From positions 1 through 64,000 of the forward strand of contig CAWHFY010000021.1 of assembly GCA_963828755.1 (NCBI GenBank): 64,000 bases of DNA, read 5' to 3'. Every line of letters starts with the position of its first letter. The stretch's first letter is position 1. Shown piece by piece: positions 20,896 through 28,556 of this stretch. The position numbers were made by a program, and so were the translations under genes. Below the pieces are notes generated by a model. It ran no database searches. It had not been told where the DNA came from and saw only the letters and a list, made by a program, of their open reading frames with translations. This stretch comes from WHSW01 sp963828755. GTDB lineage: Bacteria > Actinomycetota > Thermoleophilia > Solirubrobacterales > 70-9.

Positions 20896-21669
20896 CTATC
20901 GGACCCCGGCTCCACGCTGCGGCGGCGCCCCGGGTCCTTCCGGTCCGGTCGACTCGGCCGAGTCGGCGACCGCCTGGCGCGCCCGCGCGTAGGCGGCCTC
21001 CGCGGCTTCCGACGGCTGACCGGCGATCACGTCGTCGCGGGCCCACTCCTCGGTGCCGACGGCGTTGTAGCGGCGGCGCCAGCCCATGTCCGGGTGGCCC
21101 ATGATCTGGTGCTGGAGCTTGTTGAAGCCGTAGATCAGCGCCTCCGGCCGCGGCGGGCATCCCGGGACGTGGACGTCGATCGGCATGAACTTGTCGGCGC
21201 CCTGGACGACCGCGTAGTTGGCGAACATGCCGCCCGAGGACGAGCAGGCGCCCATCGAGATCGACCAGCGCGGCTCCAGCATCTGGTCGTACAGGCGGCG
21301 GACGACCGGGGCCATCTTGATCGAGACCCGGCCCGAGAGAATGATCAGGTCCGCCTGGCGCGGCGAGGCCCGCAGCGCTTCGGCGCCGAAGCGGGCGAGG
21401 TCGTTGCGGGGCGAGCCGACCACAGCGATCATCTCCATCGCGCAGCAGGCGAGCCCGAAGGTCATGGGAAAGCACGAGTTGGCCGCTCCCCAGGCGAGCA
21501 GCTTGTCGAGCGACGTCGTCAGCACCGACTGCGAGACGTGCTCCTCCAGCTCGGTGTCGTCGAGGTCGCCGCGCAGCAGGTCGCGGGCGCGCAGCTGGCG
21601 GACCCGCAGGTGGGCGGGCGATCCGGGCTCGGTCAGCGGCGACAGCGCTCGCAGCTTCTCGCGCTTCAC
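20896..21669 (-). CDS. nuoB: NADH-quinone oxidoreductase subunit B
   Basis: This 257-residue subunit carries cluster N2, the last iron-sulfur centre before quinone. Ligands are visible in FGLACCAMEMIAV, MGACSSSGGMF and VPGCPPRPEAL. The GTG start overlaps the nuoA stop (GTGA). About 60 residues precede the conserved core, and the C-terminal 50 residues are Ala/Glu-rich, so it is longer than enterobacterial NuoB. Confidence 0.95.
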   Translation of the reverse strand: MKREKLRALSPLTEPGSPAHLRVRQLRARDLLRGDLDDTELEEHVSQSVLTTSLDKLLAWGAANSCFPMTFGLACCAMEMIAVVGSPRNDLARFGAEALRASPRQADLIILSGRVSIKMAPVVRRLYDQMLEPRWSISMGACSSSGGMFANYAVVQGADKFMPIDVHVPGCPPRPEALIYGFNKLQHQIMGHPDMGWRRRYNAVGTEEWARDDVIAGQPSEAAEAAYARARQAVADSAESTGPEGPGAPPQRGAGVR

Positions 21670-22032
21670 CTCCAATCGAGCGCACCCCGGCGCCAGACGT
21701 AGATCAGCGCGACCAACAGCAGGACGACGAAGACCAACAGCTCGACCAGCACGAACACCGAGTCGGCCGCCTTCAGGATCACGCCGACCGGATAGAGGAA
21801 GACGACCTCGATGTCGAACAGGATGAACAGCATCGCGACCATGTAGAAGCTGACCCCGAAGCGGAAGGTGCGCGAGACCTCGCTCGGCAGCCCGCACTCG
21901 TACGGGTCGGCCTTCATCGCGCGAGCCCGGATCCGCTTGCGGCCGATCACGTGGTTGAGCGTCGCGAAGGCGGTGCCGACGATCACCCCGAGGGCGACGA
22001 AGACGATGATCGGGCAGGTAGCTCTGCAGCAC
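21666..22032 (-). CDS. nuoA: NADH-quinone oxidoreductase subunit A, one frame break
   Basis: This is the first gene of the operon, a three-helix membrane subunit. The core has KADPYECGLPSEV and FYMVAMLFILFDIEVVFLYP. One extra base near 22012 separates the start (GTG 22032, LQSYLP) from IIVFVALGVIVGTAFATL. With the break repaired the protein is about 121 residues, the normal length. Confidence 0.92.
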
Positions 22033-22080
22033 GAACCCCGAGTTGTATCCGAGTTTGTGATGGGTTGCTACATAGTGAGC

Positions 22081-22100
22081 TTCCGCATGAGAAAGCGGAA
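22081..22100. promoter_or_regulatory. Inverted repeat in the nuo leader region
   Basis: TTCCGC-ATGAGAAA-GCGGAA lies about 50 bp upstream of nuoA, in the 115-bp gap between nuoA (-) and the 22148 gene (+). This gap must contain the promoters of both. The repeat may be an operator; no clear -35/-10 pair could be assigned. Confidence 0.35.
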
Positions 22101-22147
22101 AATCCGACCTGATCGGGCGGAATTGCTTCTGCTTTGATCCGGCCGCG

Positions 22148-22585
22148 ATGGAGACCGTCCACCTCGTCGTCGGTGTCGCCGTGCTGGTGACCAACCTCGC
22201 CGCCGGCGTGGTCGGCGCGATCGCCTGGCTGCGCAGCCGCCCCAACGTCCCGTTCTGGTACCTGCTGCGGGTCGCCCAGGTGACGGTCGTCCTCCAGGTC
22301 CTGCTCGGGGCGGTCCTCGTGCTCTCGGGCCACGAGCCCCCGGATCAGCTGCACTACGTCTACGGGTTGCTGCCGCTGGTCGTCACGCTGCTCGCCGAGG
22401 GCGCCCGCGCCGGGGCCGCCGAGCGCGAGCTCGAGGGGATCGACTTCGATGCCCTGCCCGACGACCGCAAGCGGCTGTTCGCGCTCGCGATCGTCCGCCG
22501 CGAGACCGGGATCATGGCGGTCTCGGCTCTGGTCGTCTTCGGCCTCGCGCTGCGCGCGGCGAGCACCAGCGGCGCGCTCTTCTAG
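22148..22585 (+). CDS. Four-helix membrane protein of unknown function
   Basis: This 145-residue protein has about four transmembrane segments: VHLVVGVAVLVTNLAAGVVG, VAQVTVVLQVLLGAVLVLSG, VYGLLPLVVTLLAEGA and MAVSALVVFGLALRAA. A charged cytoplasmic loop (ERELEGIDFDALPDDRKRLF) sits between the last two. It is divergent from the nuo operon. I recognise no family. Confidence 0.75.
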   Translation: METVHLVVGVAVLVTNLAAGVVGAIAWLRSRPNVPFWYLLRVAQVTVVLQVLLGAVLVLSGHEPPDQLHYVYGLLPLVVTLLAEGARAGAAERELEGIDFDALPDDRKRLFALAIVRRETGIMAVSALVVFGLALRAASTSGALF

Positions 22586-22660
22586 CGCGCCGCGAATTGC
22601 CGTTTCTGAAATCTCGCTAAATGACCGCGACTCCCGCGCCGATGGGTGTTAGTGATTCAG

Positions 22661-22825
22661 ATGGCCGAACAGGGCACGAAGAAAGCGCAGCCGCCGGCTC
22701 AGACCCGCGGCGCTGCGCCGACCGAGAACCCGGCCGAGGTCGCGAGGCGCGAGCTGGTGGCCTGGTGCAAGGCGCACCAGCTCCCGGTTCCGGACGAGCG
22801 CCGGCCTCAGTCGAGCGGTCGGTAG
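22661..22825 (+). CDS. Possible 54-residue protein
   Basis: An ATG-started frame encodes AEQGTKKAQPPAQTRGAAPT then ENPAEVARRELVAWCKAHQL and a basic tail. The composition and the helix-like ARRELVAWCKAHQLPVPDE segment look like a real small protein rather than a shadow. It runs tail-to-tail with the flavin reductase gene and overlaps its end by 19 bp. No family is recognised. Confidence 0.4.
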   Translation: MAEQGTKKAQPPAQTRGAAPTENPAEVARRELVAWCKAHQLPVPDERRPQSSGR

Positions 22826-23283
22826 GCGCCGCCGAAGAACACGAGGGGATCCCCGCCCTCGCCGCCGACGGCGACCACGTCGCCGACCGCGATCTCGTGA
22901 TCGCCCCCGGGGTGCAGGTCGCGCAACGAGCAGGCGACCCACGCGATCGCGCCGTCGAGGATCGGGACCCCGTCGCGCTCGCTCCACGAGACCTCGCGGA
23001 ACTTCTCGGTGTGGGGGGCCTTGCTGGCGAAGGCCCGGGCCAGTGGCTCCTGCTCGGCGGCGAGCACGTTGACACCGAAGGAGCGCTGCGAGCGGACCAC
23101 GTCGAGCGTCCGCGAGCCGCGGTCGAGGCAGGCCAGCATCAGCGGCGGATCGAGCGAAAGGGAGGTCACGGCGTTGGCCGTCGCCCCCGCTGGAGCGCCA
23201 TCGGAGGAGGCGGTGACGATCGTCACCGCGGTCGGTGCGAGCGCCATCGCCTGGCGCAGTTGATCGGGCGTCGGCGCGACCAC
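22807..23283 (-). CDS. Flavin reductase-like domain protein
   Basis: This 158-residue FMN-binding split-barrel protein is of the kind that supplies reduced flavin to monooxygenases. Typical segments are LRQAMALAPTAVTIVTASSD, TANAVTSLSLDPPLMLACLD, SFGVNVLAAEQEPLARAFAS and CSLRDLHPGGDHEIAVGDVV. The GTG at 23283 is the best start. It is divergent from the cytochrome gene with 27 bp between starts. No monooxygenase partner is adjacent. Confidence 0.88.
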   Translation of the reverse strand: MVAPTPDQLRQAMALAPTAVTIVTASSDGAPAGATANAVTSLSLDPPLMLACLDRGSRTLDVVRSQRSFGVNVLAAEQEPLARAFASKAPHTEKFREVSWSERDGVPILDGAIAWVACSLRDLHPGGDHEIAVGDVVAVGGEGGDPLVFFGGAYRPLD

Positions 23284-23310
23284 GGGGTCAAAAAGTATGA
23301 TGCCGCCGCG

Positions 23311-23742
23311 GTGCGACCCCTTCTCGCCCTCACAACTGCGTTGCTCGTTGCGCTCGCCCTCGGGGCGTGCGGCAGCGAGGGCATCCAGCTCGCCGACGAC
23401 GATCCCAACTACGACGGGGCCGTCCTCTTCAGCGAGCGCTGCTCCGGCTGCCACTCGCTCAAGGCCGCCGGCGCCCAGGGCTCGGCCAACCGGGCGGTAC
23501 GCAATCAGGGCCCGAACCTCAACGAGCGGATCGAGAGCCCGGAGGACGTCATCTACGCGATCCGCAACGGCGGCTTCTCGGGCGCGATCATGCCGCAGAA
23601 CATCCTGGTCGGCGACGAGGCCGACGCCGTCGCCGAGTTCGTCGCCGAGTACTCCGGCTCCGACGTCGACCGCCCGCCGCAGCCCGGGAACGCGAGCGAG
23701 ATCCAGTCCGACGAACAGCAGGCCGCCGCCGAGGGCCAGTAG
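23311..23742 (+). CDS. Cytochrome c-type lipoprotein
   Basis: The product has a lipoprotein signal (LLALTTALLVALALGAC, with the lipobox Cys at about residue 20), then a small c-type cytochrome domain with one heme motif (SERCSGCHSLKAAG) and a likely Met ligand in GAIMPQNIL. It would be a membrane-anchored one-heme electron carrier on the outer face. The tail is Gln/Glu/Ala-rich. It starts with GTG 23311 and ends 17 bp before serS. Confidence 0.88.
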   Translation: MRPLLALTTALLVALALGACGSEGIQLADDDPNYDGAVLFSERCSGCHSLKAAGAQGSANRAVRNQGPNLNERIESPEDVIYAIRNGGFSGAIMPQNILVGDEADAVAEFVAEYSGSDVDRPPQPGNASEIQSDEQQAAAEGQ

Positions 23743-23759
23743 CCCCGCGCGCCCGCACG

Positions 23760-25023
23760 GTGCTCGACCTGCGCGCGATCCGAGCGGACCCGGGCCCCGC
23801 CCGCGAGGCGCTGGCGCGCCGCGGTGCTGCCGCTGACCTCGATCGGCTGCTCGAGCTCGACGCCCGCCGCCGCGAGCTGCTGCCCGAGGTGGAGGGCCGC
23901 CGCGCCGAGCAGAACCGCGCCTCGGACGAGATCGCCGCCGCAAAGCGCGCGGGCGGCGACGCCGCCGAGGTGATCGCGCGGATGAGGGACCTCGCGGCCG
24001 AGGTCAAGTCGATGCAGGCCGAGCTCGCGGCGGTCGAGGGCGAGCGCGACGAGCTCGCCGCGACCCTGCCCAACCTCCCGCACCCCGACGCCCCCGACGG
24101 CGGCGAGGACGACGCGGTCACCCTGCGCGAGGTCGGCGAGCGGCCCGAGCTTCGACTTCGACGTCCGCGACCACCTCGACCTCGGGCTCGAGCACGGGTG
24201 GATCGAGGTCGAGAAGGCGGCGGCCGCGTCGGGCTCGCGGTTCGCGTACCTGCTCGGCGATCTGGTCATGGTCGAGCTGGCGCTGATCAGGTTCGCGGTC
24301 GAGACGGTGCGCGCCGAGGGCTTCGAGCCGGTGGTGCCGCCGGTGCTCGTGCGCGAGGGGCCGCTCTACGGAACCGGCTTCTTCCCCGGCGAGCGCGAGA
24401 TGATCTACGAGGTCGAGCGCGACGAGCTGTTCCTGGTCGGCACCTCGGAGGTCTCGCTCGCCGCTCTGCACGCCGACGAGATCCTCGACGCCGCCGAGCT
24501 GCCGCGCCGCTACGCCGGAATCTCGACCTGCTTTCGGCGCGAGGCTGGCGCCGCCGGCAAGGACACCCGCGGGATCTTCCGCGTCCACCAGTTCGACAAG
24601 GTCGAGATGTACTCGTTCGTCGAGCCCGCCGAGTCGAGCGCCGAGCACGAGCGGATCCTGGCGCTCCAAGAGCGCATCCTGGGCGCGCTCGAGCTGCCGT
24701 ATCGGGTGGTCGACATCGCGATCGGCGACCTCGGCGCCCCGGCCGCGCGCAAGTTCGACTGCGAGGCCTGGATCCCCAGCCAGGAGCGCTACCGGGAGCT
24801 GACCTCGTGCTCGAACACGACGGACTACCAGGCGCGCCGGCTCGGGGCCCGCTACCGCCCCGAGGCCGAGGCGCCCCCGGAGGCGATGCACACGCTGAAC
24901 GGGACCGCGGTCGCGGTCAGCCGGACGCTGATCGCGCTGATCGAGAACGGCCAGCAGGCCGACGGCTCGGTCGTCATGCCGCCGGCCCTGGTCGACGCCG
25001 GCGCCCCGGCGTCGATCGGCTGA
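23760..25023 (+). CDS. serS: Serine-tRNA ligase, one frame break
   Basis: The N-terminal half is the tRNA-binding coiled coil (residues about 1-110, rich in Arg/Glu/Ala; LPNLPHPDAPDG follows it). The class II catalytic core has GTSEVSLAALHADEIL, STCFRREAGAAGKDTRGIFR (motif 2), FDKVEMYSF and MHTLNGTAVAVSRTLIALIE (motif 3). An extra base near 24150, after GERP, breaks the frame between the two halves. The start is GTG 23760. Confidence 0.95.
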
Positions 25024-25041
25024 ACGGCGCCGCGGCAACGC

Positions 25042-25086
25042 CGAAAGTCGTCGGAGACCCGCCTCCCGGGTCTAAAACGACTTTCG
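25042..25086. terminator. Long bipartite hairpin between serS and msrB
   Basis: The outer arms CGAAAGTCGT and ACGACTTTCG (10 bp, perfect) enclose inner arms AGACCCG and CGGGTCT around CCTCC. The two stems are separated by a 3x3 internal loop (CGG/AAA). Placed between convergent genes, it is probably a bidirectional terminator. A second hairpin (CGCCGAG/CTCGGCG) lies at 25108-25129. Confidence 0.6.
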
Positions 25087-25207
25087 ATCTTGAGCTGGTG
25101 ACGCCCCCGCCGAGCACGATCTCTCGGCGAGGACGATCACCATCACGTTCGCGTAGCTCAGCTGACCCCTGATCGGGGGCGAGCCTGGCCGCGCTGGCGC
25201 GGCTGCG

Positions 25208-25603
25208 CTACTCCTGGGGCTCGAAGTCGAGCGAGCAGCTGTTGATGCAGTAGCGCAGCCCGGTCGGGTTCGGCCCGTCGTCGAAGACGTGGCCGAGGTG
25301 CCCGCCGCAGCGCTTGCAGACGACCTCGGTCCGCTTCATGAAGAAGCTGTTGTCGGCCCGCGTCTCGACCGTCTCGTGGTCCATCGGGTCGAAGAAGCTC
25401 GGCCAGCCGGTGCCGGAGTCGAACTTCGTGTCCGAGCCGAACAGCTCGGCGCCGCAGCCGCGACAGCGGTAGACGCCGTCTTCCTTGTTGTCCCAGTACT
25501 GACCCGTGAAGGCACGCTCGGTGCCGTGCTCGCGCAGCACGTGGTACTCCTCGGGCGAGAGCTCCGCCTTCCACTCCGCCTCTGTCTTCTCCACCTTCTC
25601 CAT
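25208..25603 (-). CDS. msrB: Peptide-methionine (R)-S-oxide reductase
   Basis: This 131-residue MsrB reduces the R-isomer of methionine sulfoxide. Zinc Cys pairs are in YRCRGCGAELF and VCKRCGGHLGHVF. The catalytic Cys is in GLRYCINSCSLDF, and the active-site GTGWPSF is present. It is not fused to MsrA. It is convergent with serS and divergent from the thioesterase gene. Confidence 0.96.
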   Translation of the reverse strand: MEKVEKTEAEWKAELSPEEYHVLREHGTERAFTGQYWDNKEDGVYRCRGCGAELFGSDTKFDSGTGWPSFFDPMDHETVETRADNSFFMKRTEVVCKRCGGHLGHVFDDGPNPTGLRYCINSCSLDFEPQE

Positions 25604-25627
25604 CGTTCTCCTAGCTTAGTGCTCGCA

Positions 25628-26449
25628 ATGTCGTCTGCCTTTTATGTCTCCGAAGGGGGTCGGTTCGTTTCAACCGAACTCACCCGCGGCCCCTGGAACC
25701 CGGATACCCAGCACGCCGGCCCGCCCGCGGCGCTGATCGGACGCGCCCTGGAACAACTGCCGGTCACCCCCTCGGAGTCGCGTCCGGGAGCGCCCGGGTC
25801 CGAGCAGGCTTGGTTCATCGGCCGGATCACGTTCGAGATCCTGCGCCCGGTGCCGATTGCCCCGCTGACCGTCGCGGCCGAGGTCGTGCGCCCAGGGCGC
25901 TCGGTGGAGTGGCTCACCGCGGTCCTGCGCGACGAATCCGGCGAGCCGTTGATCCGCGCCTCGGCCTGGAGGCTCGCCGAGCGCCCGCTTGCGCTCCCGG
26001 ACGACCTCGCGCCGCTGGCCCCGCCCGTCCCGGGGCTCGACCAGGCCATCGAGAAGCCGTTCTTCGAGACCGGCGAGCAGGTCGGCTACCACACCGCGAT
26101 GGAGTACCGCTTCGCTCGCGGCGGCTTTCGAGAGCCTGGCCCGGCGACCGTCTGGATGCGAATGCGCCAGCCCCTCGTCGCGGGCGAGGAGCCATCGCCG
26201 CTGCAGCGTCTGCTCGCGGCCGCCGACTCCGGGAACGGCGTGAGCGCCACCCTCGACCTCGCCGGCCACCTGTTCATCAACGTCGATCTTAGCGTCCACC
26301 TGATCCGCCTTCCGGTCGGCGAGTGGGTGTGCCTGGACGCGACCACGGCCCCGGATGCGGCCGGGGTGGGGCTCGCCGACTCGGCGCTGCACGATGAGCG
26401 CGGGCCGCTCGGCCGGGCGCTCCAGACGCTGCTGATCCGCGAGCGCTGA
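25628..26449 (+). CDS. TesB-like acyl-CoA thioesterase family protein
   Basis: This 273-residue protein looks like the double hot-dog fold of TesB/4HBT-like thioesterases. The first half has TRGPWNPDTQHAGPPAALIG and GRITFEILRPVPIAPLTVAA. The second half has WMRMRQPLVAGEEPSPLQRL, INVDLSVHLIRLPVGEWVCL and GLADSALHDERGPLGRALQT, the usual ending. A role in acyl-CoA hydrolysis is inferred from the family. Confidence 0.85.
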   Translation: MSSAFYVSEGGRFVSTELTRGPWNPDTQHAGPPAALIGRALEQLPVTPSESRPGAPGSEQAWFIGRITFEILRPVPIAPLTVAAEVVRPGRSVEWLTAVLRDESGEPLIRASAWRLAERPLALPDDLAPLAPPVPGLDQAIEKPFFETGEQVGYHTAMEYRFARGGFREPGPATVWMRMRQPLVAGEEPSPLQRLLAAADSGNGVSATLDLAGHLFINVDLSVHLIRLPVGEWVCLDATTAPDAAGVGLADSALHDERGPLGRALQTLLIRER

Positions 26450-26456
26450 GGCATTT

Positions 26457-26607
26457 GCCGAACGACCCCCGACCGGCGAGACGGGAGGGCAAGTGCCGGT
26501 CGGAGACGTTCGGCCGGGGTTCGAAACCCCGCGGACAAGCGGGAATGCGTTCTGTCCGGTCACCAGTCTCGCCGCGCTGAGGCGGGGTTCCATCGGTCCT
26601 CACCCCG
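26457..26607. ncRNA. Candidate structured RNA, cloverleaf-like
   Basis: The gap between the convergent thioesterase and YihY genes holds dense complementary segments. GGCGAGAC (26475-26482) pairs with GTCTCGCC (26566-26573) and encloses three abutting hairpins. They are 26495-26514 with a GAGA tetraloop, 26515-26531 (CGGGG-TTCGAAA-CCCCG, like a tRNA T-arm) and 26532-26558 (CGGACA/TGTCCG). A competing fold pairs 26457-26464 with 26507-26514 and 26469-26477 with 26495-26503. A further hairpin lies at 26583-26607. It is not a tRNA: the T-arm-like hairpin is not followed by an acceptor strand, and no anticodon arm fits. The strand is unknown, and it may only be an elaborate terminator. Confidence 0.4.
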
Positions 26608-26688
26608 TAACCACATTCAGTAGTAGCCCACAGGTGGCCGGTGCAAGCGGCGTTCGCTGAGCCTCGGCAAGCGCTCCGAGCTGGTTCG

Positions 26689-27636
26689 CTACGGGCTCGA
26701 CCGCGGCCTGCTCGGGTCCGCCTGACGAGCGTCGCCCGCTCGTTCGAGCTGGCCGTTGAGCTCGACCCCGTAGAGCATCGCCATGTTCGACAGCCAGAGC
26801 CAGATCAGGAAGCCGACCACCGCGCCCAGGCTGCCGTAAAGGTCGCTGTAGTCGGCGATGCTCTCGACGTAGATCGCGTAGCCGATCGACCCCACCACCC
26901 AGACGACCGTGGCGATGACCCCGCCGGGGGTGAAGAGCTGAAAGCCCCGCTTGCGGACATCCGGCGCCGCCCAGTAGAGGACCGCGAAGATCCCGAGCAC
27001 GAAGAGCGCGACCAGCGGCCACTTTGCCAGGTCCCAGGTTTGCGCGGCGACGTCCTCGAGCCCGAACAGCCCCGCGACCTCGCGCGCCAGCGGCCCGGTG
27101 ATGACCACGAACAGCGCGGTGCCGGCGATCGCGATGATCACCCCGCCCGTCAACGCGAGCTGCAGCGGGCGCAGCTGCCAGATCGGGTAGCGGACCGAGC
27201 GCCCGTGGATGACGCCGGACGCGCGCATGAACCCGCCGACGTAGCTCGAGGCGCTCCACAGAGCGCCGAAGATGCCGACCAGGATCGCGAGCCCGGCGCT
27301 GAACGAGTTCGTGCTGACCTCCTTGACCGCGTCGAGGGCGAGGTCGCGGACCGGGCCGTCGCCCTGCTCCCGCAGGTTCTGGGAGAGGTCGTCCAGGACC
27401 GAGCTGCCCAGCACGCCCAGCACCCCGACGACGATCACGAGCGCGGGCAGCAGGGAGATCCCCGCGTAGAAGGTGAGCGCCGCGCCCCAGTCGTTCATGT
27501 GATGGTCGAGAAACCCGCGCACCGCGTCGACGAAGGTCGACGGCCGCAGCTCGCCCAGATGGAGCCTGGCCGCATCGGGTCGCCGGAGGCGGCGCCATCC
27601 GCGCTCATTCGTCGGCGGTGGCGTAGCGGCTTCCAT
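26689..27636 (-). CDS. YihY/BrkB family membrane protein
   Basis: This 315-residue protein has six predicted membrane helices and the YihY signature near the N-terminus (FLDHHMNDWGAALTFYAGIS). Other family segments are GALWSASSYVGGFMRA, SVRYPIWQLRPLQLALTGG, LYWAAPDVRKRGFQLFTPGG and LYGSLGAVVGFLIWLWLSNM followed by LYGVELNGQLE. The function is unknown; it was once misnamed RNase BN. It starts 16 bp from a divergent membrane-protein gene. Confidence 0.92.
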   Translation of the reverse strand: MEAATPPPTNERGWRRLRRPDAARLHLGELRPSTFVDAVRGFLDHHMNDWGAALTFYAGISLLPALVIVVGVLGVLGSSVLDDLSQNLREQGDGPVRDLALDAVKEVSTNSFSAGLAILVGIFGALWSASSYVGGFMRASGVIHGRSVRYPIWQLRPLQLALTGGVIIAIAGTALFVVITGPLAREVAGLFGLEDVAAQTWDLAKWPLVALFVLGIFAVLYWAAPDVRKRGFQLFTPGGVIATVVWVVGSIGYAIYVESIADYSDLYGSLGAVVGFLIWLWLSNMAMLYGVELNGQLERAGDARQADPSRPRSSP

Positions 27637-27652
27637 CGGCGAACGTAAGAGA

Positions 27653-28142
27653 ATGCCGGACGTGCACCTGGAACGAACCGCCGAACGAGCTGCCCGGGCC
27701 GTCTACGGATCGATCATCGCCCTCGCGGTGATCCTCGTGCTGGAGCGCTCGGGGGCGCCGGCCCGCGAGGTGATCCCGGCGGTGATCGGCTCGGTGATCG
27801 CCGCCTCGCTCGCCGAGCTCTACGCCGAGTACATCGCGCTGACGATCCGCGATCGCCATCACCCCGACCGCCGGCAGCTCGGCGAGGAGCTCACCGACGT
27901 CGCCGCCGGCTCGGTCGCGGCGATGATGCCGATGGTCCCGTTCGTCCTCGTCGGGCGCGGGCGCGATCGAGCTCGATACCGCCTACGACCTCGCCCGCTG
28001 GGTCGGGATCGCGGTGATCGCCGCCTACACCGCGCTTTCCAACCGGTTGGCCGGGCTCTCGGCCACCCGCAGCGTCGTCGTGACGCTGATCGTGATCACG
28101 ATCGGACTTTCGTTGATCGCGGTCAAAGCGCTCACTCACTAG
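27653..28142 (+). CDS. Membrane protein of unknown function, one frame break
   Basis: The N-terminal part has one membrane helix (VYGSIIALAVILVLE), an Ala/Glu-rich segment (SVIAASLAELYAEYIALTIR) and then another hydrophobic stretch. An extra base near 27955 breaks the frame. The second frame carries LARWVGIAVIAAYTALSNRL and VVVTLIVITIGLSLIAVKAL and stops at TAG 28142. The corrected length is about 162 residues. No family is assigned. Confidence 0.65.
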
Positions 28143-28196
28143 GCGCCGCGGCGCATAGAGTCCGGGGACACCACAACGAGGCAAAAGGAGATCCGG

Positions 28197-28556
28197 ATGG
28201 GCTTCATGGACAAGTTGAAGGGCGCCGCCGAGTCGGTGCAGGCACAGACGAGCAAGGTCGGCGTCGGCGCCTCCGCCGGCCAGATGGACCTCGCGAACCG
28301 GGCCAAGCGGCTGATGAACGAGGGCGTCGACACGCCGGCGACGATCGACTCGATGGACTCGACCGGCAACACCGACACGCCGGGCGGGACCGAGTACGTG
28401 ATCAAGGCGACCGCGACGCCGGCCGGCGGCGCGGCTTACGAGGTGACGTTCAACCAGTACATCTACCCGTCGGCTCCGTTCGCGACCGGCGACGCGGTGA
28501 CGCTCAAGGTCGACCCGGCCGACCCCAGCGTCGCGATGATCTTCGGCAAGGGCTGA
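28197..28556 (+). CDS. Conserved small soluble protein
   Basis: This 119-residue protein with a strong AAAAGGAGAT site starts MGFMDKLKGAAESVQAQTSK. The N-terminal 45 residues look helical, and the rest looks like a small beta domain (TEYVIKATATPAGGAAYEVT, DAVTLKVDPADPSVAMIFGK). It has no signal peptide. It resembles short actinobacterial proteins of unknown role that begin MGFxDKxKxxA. Its TGA overlaps the ATG of the next gene. Confidence 0.7.
   Translation: MGFMDKLKGAAESVQAQTSKVGVGASAGQMDLANRAKRLMNEGVDTPATIDSMDSTGNTDTPGGTEYVIKATATPAGGAAYEVTFNQYIYPSAPFATGDAVTLKVDPADPSVAMIFGKG

Noticed and set aside
25146..25200. GCGTAGCTCAGCTG resembling a tRNA 5' half
   Set aside because: No T-loop, anticodon stem or matching 3' acceptor follows; the segment lies in a terminator-rich gap.
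26515..26531. tRNA T-arm-like hairpin CGGGG-TTCGAAA-CCCCG with a later ACCA
   Set aside because: No acceptor strand pairs in register, the T-arm-like hairpin is followed by another hairpin, and no anticodon arm fits. It is kept only as part of a candidate structured RNA.
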